From positions 62,001 through 126,000 of the forward strand of contig NZ_CP101153.1 of NCBI RefSeq assembly GCF_024298825.1: 64,000 nt of DNA, in the 5' to 3' direction. Of this stretch, positions 11,116 through 18,963 are shown one piece after another. Position 1 is the first letter of the stretch, and each line of letters opens with the position of its first letter. Below the pieces are notes generated by a model. It was given only the letters and a program-made list of their open reading frames with translations. It had not been told where the DNA came from and did not search any database. Made by a program: the position numbers and the translations under genes. Origin of the DNA: Haloglomus salinum (GTDB lineage Archaea; Halobacteriota; Halobacteria; Halobacteriales; Haloarculaceae).

Positions 11116-12813
11116 TCACATCATGCCGCCCATGCCGCCGCCCATGCCGCCCATGCCGCCGCCCATGCCGCCGGGGGCGCCGCCCGGGCCGCCGGGTCCG
11201 CCGGCGTCCTCGTCGTCGTCGCCGGTCTGGCCGCCCTTCAGGTCGCCAGCGGCGATGACGTCGTCGATGCGCAGGATCATCACGGCCGCCTCGGTGGCGG
11301 ACTCGATGGCCTGGGTCTTCACGCGGAGCGGCTCGACGACGCCCTCCTCTTCCATGTCGACGATGTCGCCGGTGTAGGCGTCGAGGCCGGCGGCGGTGTT
11401 GCCGTCGTCGTGCTCGGAGCGCAGGTCCACGAGCGAGTCGATCGGGTCGTGGCCGGCGTTCTCGGCGAGCGTACGCGGGATGACGTCGATGGCGTCGGCG
11501 AACGCCTCGACGGCGAGCTGCTCGCGGCCCTCGACGGAGTCCGCGAAGTCACGGAGCCCCATCGAGAGCTCGATCTCGGGGGCGCCCCCACCGGGGAGGA
11601 CCTTGCCGTCCTCCAGGGTGACGCGGACGACGCCCATCGAGTCCTCGATGGCGCGCTCGACCTCGTCGACGACGTGCTCGGTCCCACCGCGGAGGACGAG
11701 CGTGACCGAGCGAGCCTGGTCGACGTCCTCGACGAAGATGCGGGTGTCGCCGCCGATGTCCTTCTCGGCGACGGAGCCGGCGAAGCCGAGGTCGTCCTCG
11801 GTGATGTCGTCGATGTTGGAGACGACCTTCGCGCCCGTGGCGCGCGAGAGCGCCTTGATATCGGACTTCTTCGCGCGGCGGACGGCGAGGATGCCCTCCT
11901 TCGCGAGGTAGTGCTGGGCCATGTCGTCGATGCCCTTCTGGGCGAAGACGACGTCCGCGCCGGCGTCCTTGAGCTGGTCGACCATCTCGCGGAGCTGCTC
12001 CTCCTCCTGGTCGAGGAACTGCTGGAGCTGGTCCGGCGAGTCGACGTTGACCTCGGCGTCGATCTCGGTCTCCTTGACCTCGATGGCCGTGTCGAGGAGG
12101 GCGACGTTGGCGTCCTCGGCCATGTACGGCATGTTGTCGTGGACGCGCTCCTTGTCGACGATGACGCCCTCGACGAGCTCGGAGTTCTCGACGGCGCCGC
12201 CGACGACCTTCTCGAGCTTGACGTTGTCGGTGTCGATACCGTCGTCGTCGGCGACGGCCTGGACGGCCGAGACGACGAGCGAGGAGAGGGTGTCGCGTGC
12301 GTTCTCGGCGCCCTTGCCAGTCATCGCCGTCGCGGCGATCTCCTCGAGATACTCCGTATCGTCCGAGGAGACCTCGATGGCGTTCTCCTTGAGGATCTCC
12401 TTCGCGCGCTGGGCGGCCTGGCGGTACCCCTGCGCGAGGATGGTCGCGTGGATGTCCTGCTCGAGGAGGTCCTCGGCCTTCGCGAGGAGCTCGCCGGCGA
12501 TGACGACGGAGGTGGTGGTCCCGTCACCGACCTCGTCCTCCTGGGTCTCGGCGACCTCGACGATCATGTTGGCCGCGGGGTGCTCGATGTCCATCTCCTT
12601 GAGGATGGTGACGCCGTCGTTCGTGACGACGACGTTGCCCGTCGAGTCGACGAGCATCTTGTCCATCCCCTTCGGGCCGAGTGTCGTCCGAACGGACTCG
12701 GCGACGGCCTTCCCGGCCGTGATGTTCATCGACTGGGCGTCTCGCCCGGAGGTCCGCTGGCTGTCCTCGCTGAGTACGATAAGGGGCTGGTTCCCCATCT
12801 GCTGCTGAGCCAT
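11116..12813 (-). CDS. ths: Thermosome subunit (group II chaperonin)
   Basis: This is a 565-aa archaeal group II chaperonin subunit that forms a double-ring ATP-driven folding chamber in the cytoplasm. Landmarks are the equatorial [12 protein letters not shown] and [11 protein letters not shown], the ATP-phosphate motif GDGTTTSVV, the apical-domain block around [20 protein letters not shown], and the closing LRIDDVI. The C-terminus is a flexible Gly-Met-rich tail of GGM repeats, typical of halophilic subunits. Haloarchaea have two or three paralogues and I cannot assign which one this is. The ATG at 12813 lies six bases downstream of the predicted transcription start. Heat-inducible expression is known for the family but not shown by this sequence. 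Confidence 0.95.
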   Translation of the reverse strand: MAQQQMGNQPLIVLSEDSQRTSGRDAQSMNITAGKAVAESVRTTLGPKGMDKMLVDSTGNVVVTNDGVTILKEMDIEHPAANMIVEVAETQEDEVGDGTTTSVVIAGELLAKAEDLLEQDIHATILAQGYRQAAQRAKEILKENAIEVSSDDTEYLEEIAATAMTGKGAENARDTLSSLVVSAVQAVADDDGIDTDNVKLEKVVGGAVENSELVEGVIVDKERVHDNMPYMAEDANVALLDTAIEVKETEIDAEVNVDSPDQLQQFLDQEEEQLREMVDQLKDAGADVVFAQKGIDDMAQHYLAKEGILAVRRAKKSDIKALSRATGAKVVSNIDDITEDDLGFAGSVAEKDIGGDTRIFVEDVDQARSVTLVLRGGTEHVVDEVERAIEDSMGVVRVTLEDGKVLPGGGAPEIELSMGLRDFADSVEGREQLAVEAFADAIDVIPRTLAENAGHDPIDSLVDLRSEHDDGNTAAGLDAYTGDIVDMEEEGVVEPLRVKTQAIESATEAAVMILRIDDVIAAGDLKGGQTGDDDEDAGGPGGPGGAPGGMGGGMGGMGGGMGGMM

Positions 12814-12842
12814 AATCAGTAGAATCTGTGTTTGTGGTTCTA

Positions 12843-12850
12843 CATAAAGG
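12843..12850 (-). promoter_or_regulatory. Thermosome promoter (BRE/TATA)
   Basis: On the minus strand GAAACC followed by TTTATG resembles a BRE plus TATA box. It lies about 33 bases upstream of the ATG, giving a predicted leader of only a few bases. Confidence 0.6.
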
Positions 12851-13010
12851 TTTCTGTACCGCTGTGCCGAACCGCCGGACGTGGGGGGTTACGGGGCCTG
12901 TGAGTGGGTCGCAAGGACGCCACTTTTATCAGTCTGGCGTAGCGGGCGATAGCGAGCGGCGAGCGGCCCCTCACAGCCGGCGCTCGCCGTCGAGCCCCGT
13001 TTAGGCCCTG

Positions 13011-13017
13011 TATAGTA
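13011..13017 (+). promoter_or_regulatory. TATA box for the Tat lipoprotein
   Basis: TATAGTA is centred 30 bases before the ATG at 13044. This favours that ATG over the in-frame GTG at 13023, which would fall upstream of the predicted transcription start. Confidence 0.55.
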
Positions 13018-13043
13018 AGGGAGTGGTGTCCACCCGCTCAGGT

Positions 13044-14513
13044 ATGCGGCGGCGTGACCTCCTCGCGACGACCCTCGGCTTCGTCACCCTGACCGGTTGC
13101 ATCCAGGGCGAATCCACCACCGACCAGGGACCGACCCCGGTTCCGGTCCGCCACACGAGCACAGCCGGCCCGCCCGAGGTCGAGTGGCAACGCGACTACG
13201 GCGCGAAGGGCAAGCCGTCGACACACACCCCGAACGGCTCGCCGGCCCTGTACGCCAACGCCGTCGAGCGCGCCGGTGGCGGTGGGTTCGTCGTCGCTGG
13301 CGAGAACTTCGGCCGCGGCATCGACGCCTACGCCCAGTGGCTCGACGCCGACGGCCGCACGACCCGCATCCACACGTTCGGCCGCGAACACGTCAACACG
13401 AGGAACGTCTACCAGGGAGACGGTATCAACCGCGCGAACGGTGTGGCCCGAACCAGCCAGGGTGGGGTGGTCGTCGCCGGCACGCAGGCCCGCTCGCAGC
13501 CGACCGACAGCCACGACGAGGTCGTCGGTCCGATGGGATGGGCAGCGGAACTCACCGCCGAGGGCCAGGTGCCCTGGTCCTTTGCTCCGGACGGGCAACC
13601 CCGCGGGAGTTTCGAGTCCGCCGCGTCGACCGGGGACGGGCGAACCGCGCTCGCGGGGCGTCGCTCTACCGACCAGGGACTCGCGGGTTGGCTGGTGGTT
13701 CTCGACGACGGTGGGAGTGTGACCACCGAGACCACGCTCCAGTCGGGAGTCCCCGAGCGTGGCCAGGTCGCCGAGGGGTTCCGCTCCGTCACCCGGACCG
13801 GCGACGACGGCTTCCTCCTCACTGGCAAGCACGCGAGCGGCGGCTGGCTGGTGAAGACCGACGACTCCGGAACGACGCAGTGGGAACACCGGTTCGACGG
13901 CCACTCGGTCATCCTCATGGACGCCGTCGAGACCCCGGACGGGGCGTACCTCGTAACGGGACGGCGGACGAACCCGGACCAGCAGGCGACCTACTCCATC
14001 ACGAAGTCCGGGACCCACCCCTCGGACCTCGTGGTCCGGCAGGTGAGCGCCGACGGCGACCTCGGGTGGACCCGGACGGTCGACGCCGGTGGGAACGAAA
14101 TCGGCACTGCCATCACGGCGACGGCAGACGGCGGCGTCCTCGCGGCCGGCACGCACCACCTGAACGACCGGGAGGGAGTGGTCGCCGCCAAGCTGGACGC
14201 TAGCGGTCGGCCACAGTGGACAGAGACCTACCTCGTGGACGCGTCCATCTCCGGGACCGACGTCGTGCAGGCGCCCGACGGCGGCTTCGTCGTCACCGCC
14301 AGGGAACTGACCGTGAAGCTCGCCGGAACCGGCACCGCCAGCACGGACACCGGCCGAGAAACCGGGTCAGAGACGGACTCGGCCGCTGAATCCACGCCAG
14401 CCACCGGGTCGACGACGGCCACTGGGTCGGAACCAGCTACCGAGTCGACACGGGCTACCGGGTCAACAACCTCGAACCGAACCGGGACAGAAGAGGCAGA
14501 CCCCTACGCCTGA
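13044..14513 (+). CDS. Exported Tat lipoprotein with beta-propeller-like repeats
   Basis: This 489-aa exported protein has a twin-arginine signal (MRRRDLLATTLGF) running into a lipobox LTGC, so it should be folded, exported by Tat and lipid-anchored at the Cys. The body has about six short repeats of the form DGGFVVAG or DGAYLVTG (GGGFVVAGE, GGVVVAGTQ, DGFLLTGKH, DGAYLVTGR, GGVLAAGTH, GGFVVTARE) spaced 50-70 residues apart, which suggests a beta-propeller. The last 65 residues are a Ser/Thr/Gly-rich low-complexity tail, possibly O-glycosylated. No catalytic residues are recognised; it may bind or scaffold at the cell surface. The start choice rests on the TATA position and the Tat motif. Confidence 0.78.
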   Translation: MRRRDLLATTLGFVTLTGCIQGESTTDQGPTPVPVRHTSTAGPPEVEWQRDYGAKGKPSTHTPNGSPALYANAVERAGGGGFVVAGENFGRGIDAYAQWLDADGRTTRIHTFGREHVNTRNVYQGDGINRANGVARTSQGGVVVAGTQARSQPTDSHDEVVGPMGWAAELTAEGQVPWSFAPDGQPRGSFESAASTGDGRTALAGRRSTDQGLAGWLVVLDDGGSVTTETTLQSGVPERGQVAEGFRSVTRTGDDGFLLTGKHASGGWLVKTDDSGTTQWEHRFDGHSVILMDAVETPDGAYLVTGRRTNPDQQATYSITKSGTHPSDLVVRQVSADGDLGWTRTVDAGGNEIGTAITATADGGVLAAGTHHLNDREGVVAAKLDASGRPQWTETYLVDASISGTDVVQAPDGGFVVTARELTVKLAGTGTASTDTGRETGSETDSAAESTPATGSTTATGSEPATESTRATGSTTSNRTGTEEADPYA

Positions 14514-14529
14514 GCGGCAGTCGGGGCAG

Positions 14530-15135
14530 TCAGTCGCCGCCCTCGGCCTCGCCGGGGTCACCCGTCGCCTCGGCACCGCCGGCCTCGCCGCCCGGGAACT
14601 CGTGGTACTCGATACCCTTGGTCTCCATCTCGTTGTGCTTGCGCTCGAGGAAGGAGTAGACCGCGCCGTGCGGGGCGCCGTCGAGAATCATCTCCACGGC
14701 CGACCGGACGACCTCGACCTCCTCGGGTTCGCCGATGATGCCGACGGTCTTCCCGTAGATGACGACCTCGGCGCCGGAGAGTTCGGCCATCAACTGGCGG
14801 GTCCGACCGTCCTCGCCGATGAGACGACCCTTCTGTCGCCGGAGGTCGTTCTCGTTGCGGGTAGCGGCGCGGAGGTCGACGAGGTCGAGCATCCGCATGT
14901 CGCCGCCGAGCAGCGAGAGCGCGGCCTCGGGCGAGAAGCCCCGACCGATGGCCTTCACGATGTCCGGTCCCTTCAGGCCCTTCACCGGGTCGCCGACCGT
15001 CTCCACCCGCACCGAGCCGGTCTCGCTGTCGATATCGAGGCGGACCTCGGCACGGGACTCGATCTCCCGCATCGTCTCCCCGCCCTCGCCGATGAGGGCG
15101 CCGACGCGGTCCTGCGGAATCGTCACGTGCTGCAT
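14530..15135 (-). CDS. KH-domain RNA-binding protein (Dim2/Pno1-like rRNA processing factor)
   Basis: This is a 201-aa protein with two KH-type RNA-binding folds. The first runs from MQHVTIPQDRVGALIGEGGETMREIE, with the GxxG loop IGEGG. The second centres on KGRLIGEDGRTRQLMAELSGAEVVIYG. The linker GFSPEAALSLLGGDMRMLDLVDLR is diagnostic of archaeal Dim2/Pno1, which assists 16S rRNA 3'-end maturation and start-codon complexes in partnership with Nob1. The tail is Gly/Glu-rich and acidic. The ATG at 15135 begins at the conserved N-terminus; the longer frame upstream is not protein-like. It diverges from the Lrp-family gene, with 245 bp between their starts. The RIO kinase and eIF1A genes that often neighbour it are absent here. 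Confidence 0.9.
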   Translation of the reverse strand: MQHVTIPQDRVGALIGEGGETMREIESRAEVRLDIDSETGSVRVETVGDPVKGLKGPDIVKAIGRGFSPEAALSLLGGDMRMLDLVDLRAATRNENDLRRQKGRLIGEDGRTRQLMAELSGAEVVIYGKTVGIIGEPEEVEVVRSAVEMILDGAPHGAVYSFLERKHNEMETKGIEYHEFPGGEAGGAEATGDPGEAEGGD

Positions 15136-15329
15136 GCGAGTGCGTTCGTGACGACCCCGTTTAAGACTTCGCTGTGGCCGCGAGTGCCACACGTGGGGCC
15201 TCCTCTCCCGGTTCTCGCGACCCACCCACATGCACTCGGCGGCACCCGGTCCGCAGTCGACACCGCGCCCGACCGCCGACCCGACGGACAGCGTGGCGAC
15301 CGGGACGGGACGGCGCTTGAGACGCGAAC

Positions 15330-15348
15330 TTCGGTTTACGTTTCCGAA
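15330..15348 (+). promoter_or_regulatory. Inverted repeat upstream of the Lrp-family gene
   Basis: TTCGG-N9-CCGAA lies 33-51 bases before the ATG at 15381. Lrp-family regulators often autoregulate through such dyads, so it is a candidate operator; five-base arms make this weak. Confidence 0.3.
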
Positions 15349-15380
15349 AGAGGTTTTTCGACGGCCGCAAACGGTATGAT

Positions 15381-15809
15381 ATGAGCGCAGAGTCCACGGA
15401 GGACCGTATCCTGTCCGTCCTGGAGGAGGACGCACAGGCCTCCTACGCCGAAATCGCGGACCGGGCCGGTGTCTCGAAGCCGACCGTCCGGAAGTACATC
15501 GACCGGCTGGAAGAGGAGGGCGTCATCGTCGGCTACTCGGCCGACGTCGACCCGAAGAAGCTCTCGGGGCAGTCTATCGCCCTGGTCGGCCTCGAGGTGG
15601 CCAGCGAGTCGTACGTCGAGGCGACGCGCGCCCTGAAGGCACTCGACGCCGTCGAAGCACTGTACTCCTCCAGTGGCGACCACACGCTGATGGCCGAGGT
15701 GCGCGCTGCCGACGGGGACGCACTCGGCGAGGTCATCGCCGACGACATCCTCGCCGTCGATGGAATCGAGGAGGCCCATCCCTCCTTCCTGCAGGAGCGC
15801 TTGAAATAG
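15381..15809 (+). CDS. Lrp/AsnC-family transcriptional regulator
   Basis: This 142-aa regulator has an N-terminal winged helix (residues about 5-55; DRILSVLEEDAQASYAEIA, recognition helix VSKPTVRKYIDRLEEEGVI) and a C-terminal RAM/AsnC ligand-binding domain (from SIALVGLEVAS to FLQERLK). In this family the RAM domain oligomerises and senses amino acids. The ligand is not evident. The gene is divergent from the KH-domain gene, with a possible dyad operator in front. Copy C of the structured repeat starts immediately after its stop codon. The ATG start is the only sensible one. Confidence 0.88.
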   Translation: MSAESTEDRILSVLEEDAQASYAEIADRAGVSKPTVRKYIDRLEEEGVIVGYSADVDPKKLSGQSIALVGLEVASESYVEATRALKALDAVEALYSSSGDHTLMAEVRAADGDALGEVIADDILAVDGIEEAHPSFLQERLK

Positions 15810-15985
15810 AGCGGTTTTCACGCCTCGGGTACCACTCGGCGTCGTGGAATCGTGGAGCGATTCCACGGGCAATCAGAGCGCGAAGCGTTCTGATGCCAGC
15901 AAAAAACGTTCAGAAAAATGCCGGGCTACGCTCACTTCGTTCGCACCGGCCGGAGAAACGCGCTCACTTCGCTCGCGCATATGTA
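15810..15985 (+). repeat. Three-palindrome 3' element, copy C (downstream of Lrp gene)
   Basis: After the TAG stop come AGCGGTTTTCACG, CTCGGG, two adjacent hairpins (GTGGAATCG...CGATTCCAC and CAGAGCGC...GCGTTCTG), the core GCAAAAAACGTTCAGAAAAA (15899-15918), TGCCG, a second palindrome with TCACTTCGTTCG, GGAGAAACGCGC (15952-15963) and a third palindrome GCGCTCACTTCGCTCGCGC. It has the same architecture as copies A and B with different stems. The following 15986-16120 stretch shows no further feature. Confidence 0.75.
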
Positions 15986-16120
15986 TCAGCAGAGATTACC
16001 TTCTGACAGGAACCCAGTGCAAGACTCAGAGCGAGAGTGCAGCACGAGCCCGAGGTCAAACATCACGGCGCGGTGATCCCGTTTCACACCGGAGATTGGA
16101 ACGCGTCGTCGGACGATTCG

Positions 16121-16369
16121 CTAGATTTCGTCACCGCCGCCGCTCCCCTCCGAGGGCATCGTGGCTTCAGGGTCATAGATGCCGTAGAGACCGGTGAACA
16201 GGAAGATACCGCCGACGAAGAGCATAATGGGGCCATCGGGTACCTCTCCCGTGTACGTTATCCAGGGAATGTCTCCCGTGTACACAGTCCAGAAAACAGC
16301 AGCACCGAACACTGCCATACCGACCGAAATGATACGCTGAGTCCTTGTACTCCGGTAGACTCTCCCCAT
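16121..16369 (-). CDS. Small two-helix membrane protein of unknown function
   Basis: This 82-aa protein is basic at the N-terminus (MGRVYRSTRTQRI). It has two predicted membrane helices (about residues 13-29 and 47-65) separated by a short loop containing TYTGEVPDG, and ends in a Gly/Glu/Asp tail. I do not recognise the family. The ATG at 16369 was preferred to the upstream TTG because a TTTATTAA TATA box is centred 27 bases before it, predicting a leaderless mRNA. It lies between the Lrp gene and the acyl-CoA synthetase gene, with no sign of an operon. Confidence 0.7.
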   Translation of the reverse strand: MGRVYRSTRTQRIISVGMAVFGAAVFWTVYTGDIPWITYTGEVPDGPIMLFVGGIFLFTGLYGIYDPEATMPSEGSGGGDEI

Positions 16370-16392
16370 AACAGAACACGTTGTCAATTTCG

Positions 16393-16400
16393 TTAATAAA
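16393..16400 (-). promoter_or_regulatory. TATA box for the small membrane protein
   Basis: TTTATTAA on the minus strand is centred 27 bases before the ATG at 16369. The rest of 16401-16649 shows no gene or clear motif. Confidence 0.6.
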
Positions 16401-16649
16401 TTTGGGGCGTGGAACTACTTGCGACTTCGTGACGCGATTGGCGAGACCGTTTCCATCAGCTGACGAGAGCGTTCTCCACGAGGACTACCACTCTCGTCAT
16501 AGCGGCTCGAGCGGCAGCCTGCGACTTCAACCGTGAGTCGATGACGGTTCCGCTCAGGTCCATGCCCAGAAGGCCGATGCCGCGTCTCGGACCCGAGCCT
16601 TCCAGAGGTGGCGGTGTCCGCGTTCGAAGAGGTTGCGGGAGATGCCGAA

Positions 16650-18161
16650 TCAGTCGAATCGGTCTCTCAGCGATACCTTGTCGACCTTCCGCGTCTCGGT
16701 TTTGGGCAACTCGTCGACGAACCGCACGACCCGAGGCCGCTTGTAGTTCGCCAGTTCATCAGACTCGCGACAGTGGTCGATGACATCGTCCTCGGTCAGT
16801 TCGTCTCCGGCTGGGACGACGATGGCGGTGACTGCTTCACCGAGGCGTTCGTGCTCGGTCCCGATGACGGCGACGTCGCGAACGTCCGGGTGTTGCGAGA
16901 CGATGTCCTCCACCTCCGCGGGGTAGACGTTCTCTGCCCCGGTGATGATCATGTCGTCGATGCGGTCCTCGATACGGTAGAACCCGTCTTCGCCCACCCA
17001 GCCGATGTCACCGGTGTAGAGCCAGTCGCCATCGAACGCCTCCGCGTTCACTTCCGGGAGTTCGTGATAGCCGGGCGTCACCGTCTCGCCACGGACCGTT
17101 ATCTCTCCCACTTCGCCCGGTGGCAGCTCCTCCCGGGTTGCCGGGTCGGTGATCTTCACGTCGACCAGCCGCTCGTAGGCCCGGCCGATGGTCCCGTCTT
17201 TCTTGTCCTTCGGGTGGTTCAGGATGGCCAGCGGCGTCGTCTCGGTCATGCCGTACCCCTCGGTGATGGTGACGCCGAACCGTTCCTGGAACTCCTCGAT
17301 GGCGTGTTTCGGCACCGGCGCCGAACCGACAATCATCGCCGACATGTGACTCAGGTCGTAGTCGTCGGCCGAGTCGAGGTGGAGCAGGTCGGTCATCATC
17401 GTCGGGACGATGAACGAGTAGTGGGCGTCGACCGATTCCAGCATCTCCAGATACGCCTCCGGGTCCCACTCCGGGAGCAGGCCTGCCGTGCCGCCAGCGA
17501 CCAGTGTCGGGGTGAGGGTGATATTCAGCCCGGCGACGTGGAAACACGGAGCGACCGTGACGGTGTTGGTGGTGGCGCCGAGTTCGTACATCTCGACGAA
17601 GCCCATCGCGTTGCCGATGTAGTTCCGGTGGGTGTGCTTGACGCCCTTCGGCTTCCCGGTCGTTCCCGAGGTGTACATGACACCGGCCACCTCGTCGCTC
17701 TTTGCGGGGTAGTTTCGGCCGCCGGCGTCGCCCGCTTCGATGAGGGCCTGGAGGGAGAGCCCCTCGTCGTATCCCTCCGGGACGATCGCTGTCTCCAGTC
17801 CATCGACCTTGTCCTGAAGCGAGAGCGCTGCGTCCGCGAAGGTGTCGGTCGCAAGAATACCCGACGCCCCCGCATCTTCGAGCACGTAGACGAGTTCCTC
17901 CGTCTCGAAGCGCAGGTTCAGTGGCAGGTGGTGGACGCCGCTTTTCAGGCAGGCCAGGACGGCGACAGCGAGCTGGGGGCTGTTCGGCGCGTAGAGGGCG
18001 AGCTTGTCGCCCGGTTCGAACCCCTCGGTTCGCAGCGAGTCCGCGAGACGGTCTGCTTGGTCCTGCAACTCCCGGTAGGTCAGTTCGGCGCCAGGGAAGG
18101 CGATAGCTGTCTGCTCTGCGTTGTCCCGAGCTGCGCGATCGATGTAGTCGGCGAAATTCAT
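16650..18161 (-). CDS. AMP-forming acyl-CoA synthetase (ANL superfamily)
   Basis: This 503-aa enzyme activates a carboxylic acid through an acyl-AMP to an acyl-CoA. The P-loop-like A3 motif is MYTSGTTGKPKG. Adenine and acyl-pocket motifs GYGMTET and YTGDIGWVGEDGFY follow, then the hinge RIDDMIITGAENVYP and the C-terminal catalytic Lys in KTETRKVDKVSL. Length and motif order fit medium/long-chain fatty-acyl-CoA or related ligases. The exact acid cannot be inferred. CTATTATG centred 31 bases before the ATG (18188-18195) is a good TATA box. This is the last strongly core-like gene before the lower-GC accessory stretch. Confidence 0.93.
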   Translation of the reverse strand: MNFADYIDRAARDNAEQTAIAFPGAELTYRELQDQADRLADSLRTEGFEPGDKLALYAPNSPQLAVAVLACLKSGVHHLPLNLRFETEELVYVLEDAGASGILATDTFADAALSLQDKVDGLETAIVPEGYDEGLSLQALIEAGDAGGRNYPAKSDEVAGVMYTSGTTGKPKGVKHTHRNYIGNAMGFVEMYELGATTNTVTVAPCFHVAGLNITLTPTLVAGGTAGLLPEWDPEAYLEMLESVDAHYSFIVPTMMTDLLHLDSADDYDLSHMSAMIVGSAPVPKHAIEEFQERFGVTITEGYGMTETTPLAILNHPKDKKDGTIGRAYERLVDVKITDPATREELPPGEVGEITVRGETVTPGYHELPEVNAEAFDGDWLYTGDIGWVGEDGFYRIEDRIDDMIITGAENVYPAEVEDIVSQHPDVRDVAVIGTEHERLGEAVTAIVVPAGDELTEDDVIDHCRESDELANYKRPRVVRFVDELPKTETRKVDKVSLRDRFD

Positions 18162-18187
18162 ACGGTACCGCCTTCACCCACTGAGGA

Positions 18188-18195
18188 CATAATAG
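18188..18195 (-). promoter_or_regulatory. TATA box for the acyl-CoA synthetase
   Basis: CTATTATG on the minus strand is centred about 30 bases before the ATG at 18161, predicting a very short leader. Confidence 0.5.
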
Positions 18196-18204
18196 TTACC
18201 AGCG

Positions 18205-18963
18205 TTACCATATAGCGAAATTTGTCACAACATCGTTAGGAGTGGTGTGGGTCTGGCCAGAGTCGTGAGGTGGATAGAGGCTAATCGTTCGGCCCGGGTT
18301 TCGGTATCTCTGCCTCGGAATCTGCCAATAAACCAAGCTGAGGACGCTGGCGAGGACGACTTGGAGGCCGCCGCCGACCAACCAGTGTTCCGGGTGACGG
18401 TCCAGCAGCAAAAACAGGCGAAGATGGAGTCCAAACATCCCGATGGCATCGTCTATGACTTCTCGCACCCACCCCTCGCCCAAGAGGAGAAGTTTCGCGC
18501 TCGGGTGGTCGGATTGGAGCACATCAGGTCCAGGTGGAATTTGACACCCAAGACGGGCGGGCGAAGCGGACCCGCGAGGTCGTCATCAAACGGCGGCAGT
18601 GCACGCGGGCGGAACGCATCCCCAAGCGGACAGATCCGCGCGAGCGCCTCTCCCGGATGGAGCTGGCGAAGGTAACTCGAGAAGCAGACCGATGGCACAG
18701 CGGCTTCGGACCGACCACAGTCGGGCAGCCGTCTCCCTGATGCTCGCGAGGCGGGTCGCACGGGAAGATGCGAAGGAGGCTCCCAACAGGTCCAGCGCCA
18801 AATGGACCGGTCGCGGCGTTGAATCCATGCTGAGACAGGGGTGCGGTCGGTTTATATGAAGAATATATCGGGCTCGGGCGCGGTTATATCGGCATAAGTG
18901 TGGAAAATCAATTAAATCCTTGATACAGTTTGAATTCGCCAGTTCTCGATTTTATATCAATAT
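18205..18963. other. Gene-poor stretch, probably decayed coding remnants
   Basis: No intact gene is recognised in these 760 bases. On the minus strand at 18205-18522 one frame contains a hydrophobic run (GMFGLHLRLFLLLD, then GGGLQVVLASVLSLVYWQ) that could be the remains of a membrane protein. Frames upstream of it are disrupted. 18850-18963 is AT-rich with several TATA-like runs but no gene start beyond it. I read it as the left edge of the accessory region; this is inference. Confidence 0.4.

Noticed and set aside
11053-12822. A 589-codon plus-strand frame opposite the thermosome gene
   Set aside because: It is the antisense shadow of a highly conserved chaperonin, with repetitive Val/Asp/Leu composition and no recognisable domain.
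13038-14159. A long minus-strand frame opposite the Tat lipoprotein
   Set aside because: No domain is recognisable, while the plus-strand frame has a Tat signal, lipobox, regular repeats and a well-placed TATA box.
18010-18030. A tRNA T-loop-like sequence (GGTTCGAACCCC)
   Set aside because: It lies inside the acyl-CoA synthetase coding sequence and there is no acceptor stem or anticodon arm around it. No tRNA gene was found in the window.
16608-18215. A 535-codon plus-strand frame opposite the acyl-CoA synthetase
   Set aside because: It is an antisense shadow; the minus-strand frame has complete ANL-family motifs.
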